A DNA stretch of 64,000 nucleotides from Singulisphaera sp. GP187 (GCF_900129635.1 NZ_FSRB01000001.1:5855501-5919500), one strand, 5' to 3'; positions 8,745 through 18,182 are shown, counted from the stretch's first letter. A program made the numbers and translations. The notes: generated from the sequence alone by a model not told the origin.

Positions 8745-9040
8745 GCTGATCGCTCCCCGTCGTTGTTGCCTCGGGTTGGAGTGACGTGGCAGTCCGCTCG
8801 CCGCCGCTCCCCGTCGCTTTTTTTACTCCATTTGGATTCCATGGTGGGCCGCGCCCACCTGACGTGTCGCGCACCTGTCCGCCGGGATTCACCCCCACGG
8901 ATCGCCCAATCCGGTCATCCAGATCGGGGAGTCCTCCCGAGTGCATTGCGTTCAGCCGCAAATTAGAAAGCCGCGAGATCTCGGCCGTAGTCGGCTGATT
9001 CGCGCTCGCGAGCTCGTGGCGACCGTTGTCTGAGCTGTCG

Positions 9041-9069
9041 TCGACCAGGGGGGCCGAATCGGGTATAGT
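9041..9069 (+). promoter_or_regulatory. Candidate sigma70-type promoter
   Basis: TCGACC at 9041-9046 and TATAGT at 9064-9069 are separated by 17 bases, about 70 bases before the start codon of the DUF427 gene. The -35 box is a partial match only. Confidence 0.35.
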
Positions 9070-9141
9070 TCGCCTGACAGGTTGAGTGCGCGCGGCGGCG
9101 TTCTCCTCAAGTGACACGAGATCAGGAAGGAACGTTGACCG

Positions 9142-9465
9142 GTGGGCGTCATCATTCGCGAGAAGAACTCGGGCACTCCCTTGGCCGAGGCGGTCGCCGG
9201 CCGTGGGCTCCTCACATATGAGGGGAATCTTTACTACGATTCCCGCCTGGTCAATCACCAGGTGCTTCGGGTGAGCGATCGGACCTACACTTGCCCCGTG
9301 AAGGGGACGTGCCATTGGGTCGATTTCGTTGATCCCCAGGGACAACTTGTGCAGGACGTGGCCTGGGTCTACGCTGACCCCAAGTCAGGACACGAAGCGA
9401 TCAAGGACCGATTCGGCTTTTACGCCGGTGCCCGCGGCGCGACCCGCCAGGACGACGCCCGCTAA
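9142..9465 (+). CDS. DUF427 domain protein
   Basis: A GTG start at 9142 with AGGAAGGA about ten bases upstream gives 107 residues. The order of LAEAVAG, GNLYYDSRLV, YTCPVKGTCHWVDF and VAWVYADP matches the single-domain DUF427 family, which has a compact beta fold with a conserved C-P-x-K-G motif. The function is not established. Confidence 0.85.
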   Translation: MGVIIREKNSGTPLAEAVAGRGLLTYEGNLYYDSRLVNHQVLRVSDRTYTCPVKGTCHWVDFVDPQGQLVQDVAWVYADPKSGHEAIKDRFGFYAGARGATRQDDAR

Positions 9466-10541
9466 TCGTGCACCGAGCGTTGTCGCGGTTTCGGACTTCA
9501 GCGGTCCCCCCACCTGTTGCCCATTGCGGCATGATTGTGGCATGGCCCCCCGCCTGTCGGGAACGCGCGCCAAGGAGGCCATTCCTCCTTGGTTCGCCCC
9601 GCTGGGGCCACAAGGCACCCACCCATCGGAACGGCCTCATACGCCAACTTGAGTGGATGCTCAAGGGGGCAAAACCGGGCCGGGGTCGACGGACCCCAAG
9701 CCAAGCCCACCCAACGGTAAACCGCGGGAAGACTTGACGTTTCGCTTTCCGACCTCGATCGCTCCGAAGTGGCCGGCGGGTCGGTTGTGCGCCCGGATCA
9801 CCGCCACGAGTCGGTCCGCTCGGCCCGCCTCTGCGGTCGGATCGGTGCTGGCCTTGGCTTCGCCCGACATTCACTCCATGAATTCAATGATTCATTGGGC
9901 TGCGTTCGATGACCAGGGCCAAGACGAGCGAAAAAAAGCGGTGTTGAGGAGTTTGTGATTCAAGCAGTTAGTAATTTATAGCGAGATCTGGAGAGGCTCT
10001 ACAATTGTCATTTCTTCACGCTCTGCGTTGACTTCTTCTCGATTCCTCGATATCATCGGGATGTGACGGGCGGAGATGGATGTAGGGGAGATGGCTCGCA
10101 CGTCACCGTCAAGTTTTCTTGGTTCGATTGATGCCCGCGAGTTGCGTTCCGAAGGGTTTTTTAGGGAATTCGCGTTATTCGTTTCCTGTGCCTTGTCCTC
10201 ACGTCTCCCGATGTGAGGAATTCTGGAGATTCACGCCGATATGCTCTAGGATTGTTGCTTCGAGGCCGCGGCGACCTCCCCCTCCCCCCTGTCTGGGTTG
10301 ATTTGTAGGCCGCGATCTCTCAATGCAATCCTCCGTTCGTCTCAACGCGGACGGTGACCGGGCTCTCTCCGCTCGTTCTCGTTTTTCCTCGTGACTTTAT
10401 CTTTCGTTAGCGCTTGCCAGCGGAGCGGCTCCCTACGGAGTTGGCCGTCACGCCCCGATCTTGCCCGTAGCCTACCTTCTATCCTTCGGATGTCCGTTGC
10501 GTCATCCATTCGTCGCACCTTTTCCGGGAGCCTCAAAAGTG
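9466..10541. other. Gene-poor kilobase with decayed sequence
   Basis: No intact gene is seen. It holds a hairpin (CCAAGGAGG and CCTCCTTGG, 9570-9592), a short remnant of a glycosyltransferase gene near 9739-9822, and an AT-richer stretch before the DUF1559 gene. The mixture of fragments suggests past rearrangement. Confidence 0.5.
9739..9822 (-). pseudogene. Remnant of a GT-C-like membrane protein C-terminus
   Basis: Translation of the minus strand gives RADRLVAVIRAHNRPAGHFG followed by AIEVGKRN. It aligns with the end of the intact membrane protein at 12145-13755 (KVDQLVAVIRTHFEPDVQFG then EIEVWKRK), with 17 identities in 28 residues by eye. No membrane part precedes it. It is therefore a truncated paralogue or a leftover of a duplication about 2.4 kb from the intact gene. 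Confidence 0.65.
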
Positions 10542-11648
10542 ATGCCGAAAGTCAGTCGACAAGGGCGTGGATTCACGCTGATCGAGCTGCTGGTGGTGAT
10601 CGCAATCATTGCCGTGCTGATTGCCTTGCTCTTGCCGGCGGTGCAGGCCGCCCGCGAGGCCGCTCGGCGGTCACAGTGCGTCAATAACCTCAAGCAGCTT
10701 GGCTTGGCAGTACATAATTATGCTGACAAGAACAGCTGTTTCCCTTTGAAAGATATGTATCCCAACGCCTCGGGCGAGAGTTGCGGGTGGAGTTCGTCCT
10801 GGCCGCTGGCCATTCTCCCCGGTCTCGAGCAGCAGGCGATGTTTGACGCCTTCAACTTCAACTTCACGGTCCAAGGGGCCAATTGGGATACCGGTTGCAC
10901 CAACGGCAACGGCTATAAGAATAGCACGGTGGGCCGCGCCCAGATCGCCACTCTGCTTTGCCCCTCCGAGAACCTGGCCGTTCACCCGGACATGACCAAC
11001 GGTGGGATGGGAACCATGAACTATTACGGGAACGTCGGTGGCCCCGGGGTCATCACGACGCATTCCGGAACGATCGTGCCCAACCACGCGGGGGTTGCGG
11101 CCGCCATCGGCGGATCCTACGCACCCGGGGGGCCGATTACCTTTGCTTCGATCGTTGACGGCACGTCGAACACGGCGCTTTTCAGCGAGAAGTTGTACGG
11201 GGTGGGCCCGTCCGGTCCTTCGTTCACGGCCAGCTCGGTGAACGCCAAGCGCGGCCTCTTCCCGGCGCCCGGCACCGCCGCCGCGCACGACTCCGGCGAT
11301 CCGTCGATCGCGCTGACGTTTGCCAACCAGTGCAAGAGCACCCCGGGGGGGACGACCCGGTCTTCGAGCTCTTCAGGATTGAGCTGGACTTCGGCCTATC
11401 CCCCGTACACGGTAATGAACGCGTACACCCACTTCGGCGCCCCGAACAGCTTGGCGTGTGCCAATGACAACGCGAGCTGGGGCGGCCCCTCGGCGTCTCT
11501 GCCCCCCACGAGCAACCACTCCGGTGGCGTCAACGTCTGCTTCTCCGACGGATCGGTCAAGTTCATCAAGGATACGATCAACCTGCCGACCTGGTGGGCT
11601 TTGGGAACCAAGTACGGCGGCGAAGTCGTCAGTGCCGACTCCTATTGA
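10542..11648 (+). CDS. DUF1559 pseudopilin-like protein
   Basis: The ATG at 10542 places the type IV pilin-like prepilin site (R-G-F-T-L-I-E-L-L) at residue 9 onward. The hydrophobic helix VVIAIIAVLIALLLPAVQAA and the DUF1559 hallmark REAARRSQCVNNLKQLGLA follow. The C-terminus carries the H-x9-DG-type end (NVCFSDGSVKFIKDTI). Total length is 368 residues. Such proteins are processed by prepilin peptidase and occur in very many copies in planctomycetes; their role is not established. A 59-residue lipoprotein gene follows, the usual neighbour. Confidence 0.93.
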   Translation: MPKVSRQGRGFTLIELLVVIAIIAVLIALLLPAVQAAREAARRSQCVNNLKQLGLAVHNYADKNSCFPLKDMYPNASGESCGWSSSWPLAILPGLEQQAMFDAFNFNFTVQGANWDTGCTNGNGYKNSTVGRAQIATLLCPSENLAVHPDMTNGGMGTMNYYGNVGGPGVITTHSGTIVPNHAGVAAAIGGSYAPGGPITFASIVDGTSNTALFSEKLYGVGPSGPSFTASSVNAKRGLFPAPGTAAAHDSGDPSIALTFANQCKSTPGGTTRSSSSSGLSWTSAYPPYTVMNAYTHFGAPNSLACANDNASWGGPSASLPPTSNHSGGVNVCFSDGSVKFIKDTINLPTWWALGTKYGGEVVSADSY

Positions 11649-11770
11649 TTGATCGATCGGTTGACGATCGAACGGCCCGTTGTTGCTTTTGAGGTTTTCC
11701 ATGCCCGATCGGAACGATTACCGGTCGGGTGAGACCTGCTCGTTAGATACCCTTCGAGGAACTACGACCG

Positions 11771-11950
11771 ATGATCTCTCTTGGACAGCGTCGCTTCTTC
11801 GGTTTCCTGCTTCTGACCTCCCTGGCGGGTTGCGGTGGAGAGTCTGCCACCCCCCCCGCCGCACCGGCTGAGGCCGCCCCCGCGCCGACGAGCGCGCCCG
11901 CCTCGAAGGATCCGGTCAGCGCGGAACGCCCCATCATGCCGAAGCGGTAA
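11771..11950 (+). CDS. Small lipoprotein (59 residues)
   Basis: The ATG at 11771 gives a basic N-terminus, a hydrophobic stretch FFGFLLLTSLAGC with a clear lipobox (L-A-G-C, Cys21), then a Pro/Ala-rich tail ending in PIMPKR. It lies 122 bases after the DUF1559 stop and just before a strong terminator, so the two genes form one transcription unit. The pairing of a DUF1559 protein with a tiny lipoprotein recurs in this phylum, which suggests the two proteins act together in the envelope. Confidence 0.75.
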   Translation: MISLGQRRFFGFLLLTSLAGCGGESATPPAAPAEAAPAPTSAPASKDPVSAERPIMPKR

Positions 11951-12027
11951 TGTGATCGGAACGAGCTCCGCGGCGGTGTCGGCAATCGTCTGACTTGACC
12001 CTTGCTCCGGCCGCTCTGACAACGAAG

Positions 12028-12070
12028 ACGCCGCATCGCTCCGGGGGACCCGGAGCGATGCGGCGTTTCT
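12028..12070 (+). terminator. Rho-independent terminator after DUF1559-lipoprotein unit
   Basis: Perfect 18-base arms (12028-12045 and 12049-12066) enclose a three-base loop, and TTCTTTG-like sequence follows. It is 78 bases after the lipoprotein stop codon. It may also serve the convergent gene ending at 12145. Confidence 0.8.
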
Positions 12071-12144
12071 TTGCGCGCCTCCCAGCAGGCGGGAAGTGCC
12101 GTTTGCTTCATTGCGATTTGCGATTTCTCGGCGAGCGGCCCGTG

Positions 12145-13755
12145 CTACGGGAAGGAAGACGAAGCCTCATCCGCCCGGTTTGCCTCGGTCTTGATCTGGG
12201 GCTTGGCTTCGGCCTTGGGTTCGGGTTCGGCTTTCCGCTTCCAGACCTCGATCTCGCCGAACTGGACGTCGGGTTCAAAGTGCGTGCGGATCACCGCCAC
12301 GAGCTGGTCAACCTTGAACTTGGGATCGGGACCGACTTCGCTCGGAATCCAGACGACGACCGCGTTCGGGGTCTGCGCGAGAATCTGGGCAAAATCCGCT
12401 TGCTTCTCGGGGGAAAGCATCCGCAGCCAGGCCATCGACTCGACGGGGAAGACCGAGTGCCGCGTCGCCGGCGAGGTGACGGCCGGGTCCCCCTTCAGGA
12501 CGTTGGCCACCTTGGTCGCGGGCGTGGTCCGGTGCTTGAGGTGATCGATCAGCGCTCGATAATCTTGCCAGGGATAAAAGCCCGAGGTGGAGACTGTGCC
12601 CGCGCGATATCCGGGCGGTTTTTCGTCGGGCCATCTCCCCTGTCGGAATGCCGCCAGGGCGCGTTGGGTTGGCCCCGTGACGCAGAATTCCGGCCGGGCC
12701 GTGCCCCCGAGCCCGAGGATCAGCAGGGTCGCCGTGAGCTGGAGCAAAGGCGACTGCCGGGCCAGCGCGAGCACGAGGTGAGCCAGGACCGCCAGGCAGA
12801 CGGCCCAGATGAGCATCAAGGGGATGTTTAAGTAAGTGTGTGCGACCGGACTGAGTGGTTTGTAAAGCGAGCCGAACCCGATGGCCGCGAGCCAGACCAA
12901 CGCCAACCTTCGGTTCGTCCGATCGGTTCCGAGGGCGAGCAAGGCGATCGCCACCGGGATGAGTGCCATCCGCAACGGCGCGATCAGGGAGATCCAGCCC
13001 ATCAGGATCGAGGCGGGGGTGACCCGGTTATACGACCCCCCGTATGCGGTCAGACGTACCCCCTGGATGAAGTCGCTCATGACCCCGGCCAGCACCAGGG
13101 GCAGAAACGAGGCGGCGAGGAAGAGGGTGAACGCGCTGCCCCAGACCAGGAGTGCCTTGACCGTCTTGCCCGCCGATTCGCCCGGCCGGCGGGTCGCTTC
13201 GTCGATCGCCAGCGCCATCGCCGGCACGAAGAGAATCGTCTGGGGCCGGAAGCAGATCGCCAGCGCCATCGCCAAGGCAGAGACGAGGCGGCCGATGCGG
13301 CCGGGCCAGGATTGCACGGTCAGCAGGGCGACGACGGCGAAGAAAGGGCCATGCCAGTCGCGCTGGCCGGCGTGGGCGTAATCCAAGCCCAGGTAGTAAC
13401 TCAGGAAGGTGAGATAGCCGACCAGGCCCGGTAAAATCCCGCCGAGCCGGCGCCGGCTCCAGGCGAGCAGGATCCCTCCGAGCGCCACCAGCATGGCCGC
13501 GTCGACCGCGTAGAAGGGCAGAGTCTTGCCCCATCCGAACCCCTTGCCGAGGATCCAGAACAGATAGATCGTGCCGGGGAAGTTGTTGCAGAGGAGGTCG
13601 CGGTAGGGCAAGAGCCCATCGTCCCACCCTTGCGCAATCGTGGCAAAGACATCATGATCGGCCCAGTAAGGCCAGGTCAGGTAGTGGGGAATCCAGGTCG
13701 CGAGCTGGACCAGCACCAGGCCGCAGAGCGCTACGATCAAGGGGCCGCGCATCAC
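12145..13755 (-). CDS. Polytopic membrane protein, GT-C glycosyltransferase-like
   Basis: The protein has 536 residues with about ten hydrophobic segments. After the first segment comes a loop with YWADHDVFATIAQGWDDG; an acidic residue in the first external loop is typical of GT-C (GT39/GT87-like) enzymes that use polyprenyl-linked sugars. YRDLLCNNFPGTIYLFWILG resembles the second conserved loop of this group. The C-terminal 150 residues form a soluble domain (FYPWQDYRALIDHL, VVVWIPSEVGPDP) ending in a Lys/Glu-rich tail. Donor and acceptor are unknown. A decayed copy of its C-terminus lies at 9739-9822. Confidence 0.75.
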   Translation of the reverse strand: MMRGPLIVALCGLVLVQLATWIPHYLTWPYWADHDVFATIAQGWDDGLLPYRDLLCNNFPGTIYLFWILGKGFGWGKTLPFYAVDAAMLVALGGILLAWSRRRLGGILPGLVGYLTFLSYYLGLDYAHAGQRDWHGPFFAVVALLTVQSWPGRIGRLVSALAMALAICFRPQTILFVPAMALAIDEATRRPGESAGKTVKALLVWGSAFTLFLAASFLPLVLAGVMSDFIQGVRLTAYGGSYNRVTPASILMGWISLIAPLRMALIPVAIALLALGTDRTNRRLALVWLAAIGFGSLYKPLSPVAHTYLNIPLMLIWAVCLAVLAHLVLALARQSPLLQLTATLLILGLGGTARPEFCVTGPTQRALAAFRQGRWPDEKPPGYRAGTVSTSGFYPWQDYRALIDHLKHRTTPATKVANVLKGDPAVTSPATRHSVFPVESMAWLRMLSPEKQADFAQILAQTPNAVVVWIPSEVGPDPKFKVDQLVAVIRTHFEPDVQFGEIEVWKRKAEPEPKAEAKPQIKTEANRADEASSSFP

Positions 13756-14059
13756 CCAGGCCGCGACCCGATCTCCTACCGGGGGGGAGGACTCGAGCCG
13801 GCGGAGGGAGATTCGGGTTCAGGAACTTGGGACGTCGCGGGGACGACCTGCTGCGTCCAGGCGAGAGGGACGTCATTCCGTGACATCAGTGAGGTGGCTC
13901 CATTCGGGTGGTTCAACCAAGGAAAAGTCTAACAAGGGGGCAAGTCCAGCCGCGAGCCCAAACCCATTCACGCCTCTCGCTCGAAAAAACGGTTGCAATC
14001 CGGCTGGCCCGGATTAGCCGTTTCCTGAGACTTGGGGGCTTGAACCTCGGTCCTTTTTA

Positions 14060-14089
14060 TTGGCGGTCGGGTTAAAGATGCGTTATAGT
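14060..14089 (+). promoter_or_regulatory. Candidate promoter for the membrane protein gene
   Basis: TTGGCG (14060-14065) and TATAGT (14084-14089) have 18-base spacing. The site is roughly 150 bases before the open frame at 14238, within a divergent intergenic region. Confidence 0.35.
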
Positions 14090-14237
14090 CTGTTTATCGC
14101 CAGGTCGAGCCTGTGTTGCCCGACGTCGGTGAGCGCCGCGTGATTTAGGACCTTGCCGCACAACAGCGGCTGCGACCCGACCTCCCTGCTTCTCTGAGAG
14201 ATGCAATCCGGAGGACGATTGACGGTCGTCAGTCCGG

Positions 14238-15968
14238 TTGTTACGCACCCCGAGCCCGGTCTTCTCCACTCTTCTTGGGGCAGAGAAGACCGGGCTGGCT
14301 TACGTTGGGACGCGTTCCCCCTTGTTATCTACGACTGTTCTCGCGTCCGAAACGGAGTCGGCGCGGTCTCGACGATGGGGCCTGTGGCTCTTCTTCGTCG
14401 CCCTCATGCCTGCTCTGACCGCAATCTGGGCGACCCCCTGGTTCGTCACCCAGGACGGCCCGGCGCATCTCTATAATGCGCAGATCATTGCACGCTCGTT
14501 TGATTCTCAATCGCAATTCAACGCGATTTATCAGGTGAGCTGGGTGCCGCTGCCCAACTGGGTGGGACATCTCACCCTGGCCGGATTGCTGCAAATCATT
14601 TCGGCCCGCGTCGCCGATCGAATCATGACGACGTTGACCTTGGTCGGTTTTGCCGCCTCGATCGTCTGGCTGCGCTGGCGCGTCGTGGGCTGGCGGGGGA
14701 TGCCCTTGGCGGCACTTCTGGCGGTCCTCCTGGCGCTCAACTTGCCCTGGCTCCTCGGTTTCACGAGCTTCATGCTGGGCGCCTGCCTGTTTCCGATCAC
14801 GCTCGGGATCTGGTGGCACGGTCGCGAGCGGCTTTGGCCGAGGCGGGTCGCGGTGCTCTGGGCGTTGGTGGTTCTCGGCTACTTCAGTCACCTGGTCAGC
14901 CTGGGCCTGACCGTCGTTGGACTCGCCGTGCTCGCACTGTTCGCGCCGGGGGAACGGCGGTTCGCTCGCGCGGGTTGGACGGCGCTCGGCCTGGTTCCGC
15001 TCGTTCCCCTGGGATCGATCTATCTCGGTCTGACCCGGAAGGGGGGAGCGATGCAGCCGGTCTGGAAACATCTGACCGATCCGCTTTCGCTGCACTCCTG
15101 GCATGCTCAGTTAAGTTGGGCCGATCCCATCTCCTTGGCCAGTAAGTTCATTCTGCCGTTCCATAACGGATCCTCCCCGGGGTTCGCCATCCTCACGCCA
15201 CTCATCGCCTTCGCGATGGCCCTGATCCTGGAGGGGATCACGATGGCCCGGGTCCGTTGGTCGTCGCGCCCGCGCTCCCCATCGACCTGGCCTGATCGGC
15301 ATGGCTGGGGAGTCTTGGCCGCGGTTCTCATTCTCGGCGGGGTCGCCGGCCCCGACACCCTCGGCGAGAGTCACGGCAACTACCTCCCGCAGCGGGTCCT
15401 GCTCTTTGGGTTGGTGGCGTTGGTGCCGCTCCTGGATCTCGAGGCCAAGACATGGACCGGCCGGGCTGCCGCCCTGGTCTTGGTCTGGGCCGTTGCGATT
15501 CAGTCGGCCTTCCTCTGGGAATACGCGGCGACCTCGAACCGAAACGTGGTCGCCTTGTTGAAGGCCCGTACCGCAATCGGCTCGAACCAGAGGGTTGCCA
15601 CCCTCCTCATGGGGATCCCCAGCCGCTTCCGTTCGAATTCGATTCTCCACGCCGACAACCTGCTCGGCGTGGATACCGGCAATATTATTTGGAACAACTA
15701 CGAGACCAGACACTATTACTTCCCCGTCCAGTTCCACCCGGAGCTCGACCGGCCCGATTCCGAGATGCTCGAACTGCTTGCGCTTCATGACGATCCTGAT
15801 GAGGGGGGCTATCGCGCCTTCCTCTGGCGTCACGAGCTCGAGGCCCATCATCGGTCGATCGACGCGCTCTTGACCTGGGGCAAGAACCCGGAGCTCGACC
15901 AAATCAGCGACCGTTGGTTCAAGCCGGTCTACGAGAACGGAAACGTCCGCGTGCTTCGGCACCGATAA
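14238..15968 (+). CDS. Polytopic membrane protein, GT-C-like
   Basis: The protein has up to 576 residues with about ten transmembrane segments. The first external loop (TPWFVTQDGPAHLYNAQIIA) has an Asp and His in the position usual for GT-C enzymes. A soluble C-terminal part includes NNYETRHYYFPVQFHPELD. The start is unclear: this TTG lies upstream of a 44-base hairpin (14253-14296), a TTG at 14322 is in frame after it, and a GGAGG at 14210 points to another frame. The gene is divergent from the GT-C-like gene at 12145-13755. Its substrate is unknown. Confidence 0.75.
   Translation: MLRTPSPVFSTLLGAEKTGLAYVGTRSPLLSTTVLASETESARSRRWGLWLFFVALMPALTAIWATPWFVTQDGPAHLYNAQIIARSFDSQSQFNAIYQVSWVPLPNWVGHLTLAGLLQIISARVADRIMTTLTLVGFAASIVWLRWRVVGWRGMPLAALLAVLLALNLPWLLGFTSFMLGACLFPITLGIWWHGRERLWPRRVAVLWALVVLGYFSHLVSLGLTVVGLAVLALFAPGERRFARAGWTALGLVPLVPLGSIYLGLTRKGGAMQPVWKHLTDPLSLHSWHAQLSWADPISLASKFILPFHNGSSPGFAILTPLIAFAMALILEGITMARVRWSSRPRSPSTWPDRHGWGVLAAVLILGGVAGPDTLGESHGNYLPQRVLLFGLVALVPLLDLEAKTWTGRAAALVLVWAVAIQSAFLWEYAATSNRNVVALLKARTAIGSNQRVATLLMGIPSRFRSNSILHADNLLGVDTGNIIWNNYETRHYYFPVQFHPELDRPDSEMLELLALHDDPDEGGYRAFLWRHELEAHHRSIDALLTWGKNPELDQISDRWFKPVYENGNVRVLRHR
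14253..14296. repeat. Inverted repeat at the 5' end of a membrane protein gene
   Basis: The 14-base arms AGCCCGGTCTTCTC and GAGAAGACCGGGCT are exact complements with a 16-base loop. It lies inside the 5' part of the open frame that begins at 14238 and may be a dispersed element, or a translation-controlling hairpin. Confidence 0.7.
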
Positions 15969-16103
15969 GCTTGAGAATCGACTGCTTCGTTGTCGATTCC
16001 GAGGCGAGTGGGAACGGTCCCCACCGGCAGGCGCCTTGCGTCGATCCGCTCCCTCCGTCACCATGGAGGCCGGGCTTTTCGCGGGACGGGAGCAAGCCGG
16101 GCC

Positions 16104-16934
16104 ATGCGGATCAAACAGCAGGCGAGGCGATTGGGGATCGGGCTGGTCGGGTGCGGTTGGATCGCGGTCGCGGTCGCCATGGCGGTCGCGGCAAGCCCGG
16201 CGGCGGATCGTCCCCGCCCCGAAGACGATTGGACGTTTCGACCGACCGTCATCATCCGCAACGGAAACGCGCAGGGCAGCGGGTCGGTGATTGCCTCGGT
16301 CGAAGGGGAAACGCTCATCCTGACGGCCGCTCACGTCGTGGAAGATCAAGGGCCGCTCAAGGTCGAGCTGCACCGCTATAACCTGGGCCTGGAACACGAT
16401 CAGGCCGGGGCGAACTGGCCTCGATCGGTGCCGGCCGAGGTGGTCGCCGCCGACGAATCGGCCGACGTGGCCGTCCTTCGAATCAAAGGTCTGCGGCCGC
16501 TCCCGTACGTGGCCCGCCTGTCGGTCCAGGGGGCCGAGCCGCCGCGAGGGACCGTGGTCACGTCGCTCGGGATCGACAAGGGGGCTCACCTCAGTAGCTG
16601 GCCGACGCGGATCGCCCAGATCGATCGGTTCGAGATCGAAGGGACCGGCGCTGAGCGATTTTTCTTGATCACCACCCGGTCTCCGGAGCACGGTCGCTCG
16701 GGGGGAGGCCTGTTCCTGGCCAACGGCGACCTGGTCGGCGTCTGCGTGGGCCGCGGCAACTTTATGAAGGGGCGAAATTCGGGCATTTTCGCGTCGAGCT
16801 CGAGCATTCGCCACCTGCTCCGCGCCCATGACCTCGATGCCCGGCTCGTCCCGGCCCGGGCGTCGTCGCCCACCTCGACCACGTCCCACCGTCGCCCGGC
16901 GATCACCACCACGGAGGCGCGACCGACCCGCTGA
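16104..16934 (+). CDS. Exported trypsin-like serine protease
   Basis: The ATG at 16104 follows GGGAG and gives 276 residues with a signal peptide (GIGLVGCGWIAVAVAMAVAA). The chymotrypsin-fold triad is readable: His in LILTAAHVVED (near residue 77), Asp in ADESADVAVLRIK (near 125), and Ser in EHGRSGGGLF (near 200), which replaces the common GNSGGP. There is no PDZ domain, so it is shorter than DegP. The C-terminus is a basic low-complexity tail. It is probably a periplasmic protease; the target is unknown. Confidence 0.87.
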   Translation: MRIKQQARRLGIGLVGCGWIAVAVAMAVAASPAADRPRPEDDWTFRPTVIIRNGNAQGSGSVIASVEGETLILTAAHVVEDQGPLKVELHRYNLGLEHDQAGANWPRSVPAEVVAADESADVAVLRIKGLRPLPYVARLSVQGAEPPRGTVVTSLGIDKGAHLSSWPTRIAQIDRFEIEGTGAERFFLITTRSPEHGRSGGGLFLANGDLVGVCVGRGNFMKGRNSGIFASSSSIRHLLRAHDLDARLVPARASSPTSTTSHRRPAITTTEARPTR

Positions 16935-17128
16935 TTGGCGATCGGACGCGGGTTGGACCCGGGGGTCGAAGCCATCCTGAACCTTATCTTCTTGTCAAAA
17001 ATGGACCACTGGACCAAGATAGGACGTATAAAGACGGAGTAAGGGTGCGCCGACCCGGTTCTCGTCGCAACGGCGCGGCGGGTGGACATCGTCAATGGCG
17101 CCTTGAATCCGTGGTTGGAGAATCGACC

Positions 17129-17896
17129 TTGTCTACGAGTAATCCCGCTTTCTCAAAAGAAACGTTCGCTGGTTTCGAGCAAGTCTACGGAACCACTCGC
17201 GCGGCGGCGATGACCGTCCAGGGTACGATTGGTAAGACCTTCGCCCTGCTCGGGATCCTGTCCGCGACCGCGCTCTGGGCCTGGAATGCCACGCAAAGCC
17301 AGCAGCTCAGCATGGCTGTCTTGCCCGCCGCGGGAATCGGCGGAATGATTCTGGCTCTGATTACGATCATGAAGCCGACCGTCTCGCCATGGACCGCCCC
17401 GGTCTACGCGGCATTCGAGGGGGTTTTCCTGGGCGCATTGTCCTGCCTCATCGAATCCGGCGTTCAGCAAAAGTTTGGCCAGCAGTATCCGGGCATCGCG
17501 CTCCAGGCGGTCTCGCTGACCTGCGGCACCCTCTTCGTCATGCTCTTCGCCTACGCGACGGGCCTGATCCAGGTCACCCAGCGCCTCCGGGCCGGGGTGG
17601 TCGCGGCCACCGGGGCGATCGCCTTGGTCTACGGCGTGGCGATCATCGCGAGCCTGTTCGGAGCCCGCGTGCCGTTCCTCAACGATGCGTCGGCGGCCGG
17701 GATCGGAATTAGCCTCGTGGTGGTCGGTGTCGCCGCGTTCAACCTCCTGCTCGACTTCGACACCATCGAGTACGGGGCGCGAATGGAAGCTCCCAAGTAC
17801 ATGGAGTGGTACGCCGCGTTTGGCCTCATCCTGACCCTGGTTTGGCTCTACCTGGAATTCCTCCGCCTGCTGAGGAAGCTCCAGGATCGCCGCTAA
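17129..17896 (+). CDS. Bax inhibitor-1/YccA family membrane protein
   Basis: I chose the TTG at 17129 because TTGGAG lies about ten bases upstream; it gives 255 residues. About seven transmembrane segments are present, with the family-typical YAAFEGVFLGALS and the C-terminal FDTIEYGARMEAPKYMEWYA, then LRLLRKLQDRR. The bacterial family (YbhL, YetJ, YccA) includes calcium-leak channels and FtsH modulators. A tandem TGGACCA motif and a TATAAA box (17027-17032) precede the gene and may be its promoter. Confidence 0.9.
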   Translation: MSTSNPAFSKETFAGFEQVYGTTRAAAMTVQGTIGKTFALLGILSATALWAWNATQSQQLSMAVLPAAGIGGMILALITIMKPTVSPWTAPVYAAFEGVFLGALSCLIESGVQQKFGQQYPGIALQAVSLTCGTLFVMLFAYATGLIQVTQRLRAGVVAATGAIALVYGVAIIASLFGARVPFLNDASAAGIGISLVVVGVAAFNLLLDFDTIEYGARMEAPKYMEWYAAFGLILTLVWLYLEFLRLLRKLQDRR

Positions 17897-17950
17897 CCGC
17901 CAACGGCGCCGCATCGGCTCTCTCTCTCGATCAAGCAACAACCAGACGAA

Positions 17951-17973
17951 CCGCCGGGGCCATCCCCCGGCGG
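17951..17973 (+). terminator. Hairpin after the Bax-inhibitor gene
   Basis: CCGCCGGGG and CCCCGGCGG (17951-17959, 17965-17973) flank a five-base loop 55 bases after the stop codon. The downstream tail is only modestly T-rich. The same hairpin sequence occurs in inverted orientation at 18306-18336. Confidence 0.5.
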
Positions 17974-18106
17974 CTCGCTTCATTCCTGGCGAGCGGGAAC
18001 GCGAGTACCCTGTCCCGGTTGCGCGAGGCCACGTCAAGCTTCGCCGAACCCGTCGTCAACTCATCATTGATTTGCAATCTGACAGCAGTCAGGATGGGAT
18101 TCTTCC

Positions 18107-18182
18107 CGTAGGGTGGGCACGGCCCACCTCCCTATCTCCTTGCCGAGAATGGAGATAAGAGGTGGGCCGTGCCCACCCTACG
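18107..18182. repeat. Dispersed inverted repeat (GTGGGC...GCCCAC family), copy 1
   Basis: The 23-base perfect arms 18107-18129 and 18160-18182 enclose an inner 7-base stem (TATCTCC/GGAGATA). The arm core recurs at 40089-40157. Confidence 0.85.

Noticed and set aside
12145..13755. Possible O-antigen polymerase or flippase
   Set aside because: The first-loop acidic motif and soluble C-terminal domain fit GT-C enzymes better; no Wzy or Wzx hallmark was seen.
15111..16889. A 592-codon minus-strand open frame
   Set aside because: It is antisense to the membrane protein and the serine protease, both of which have recognisable features, and shows no domain of its own.
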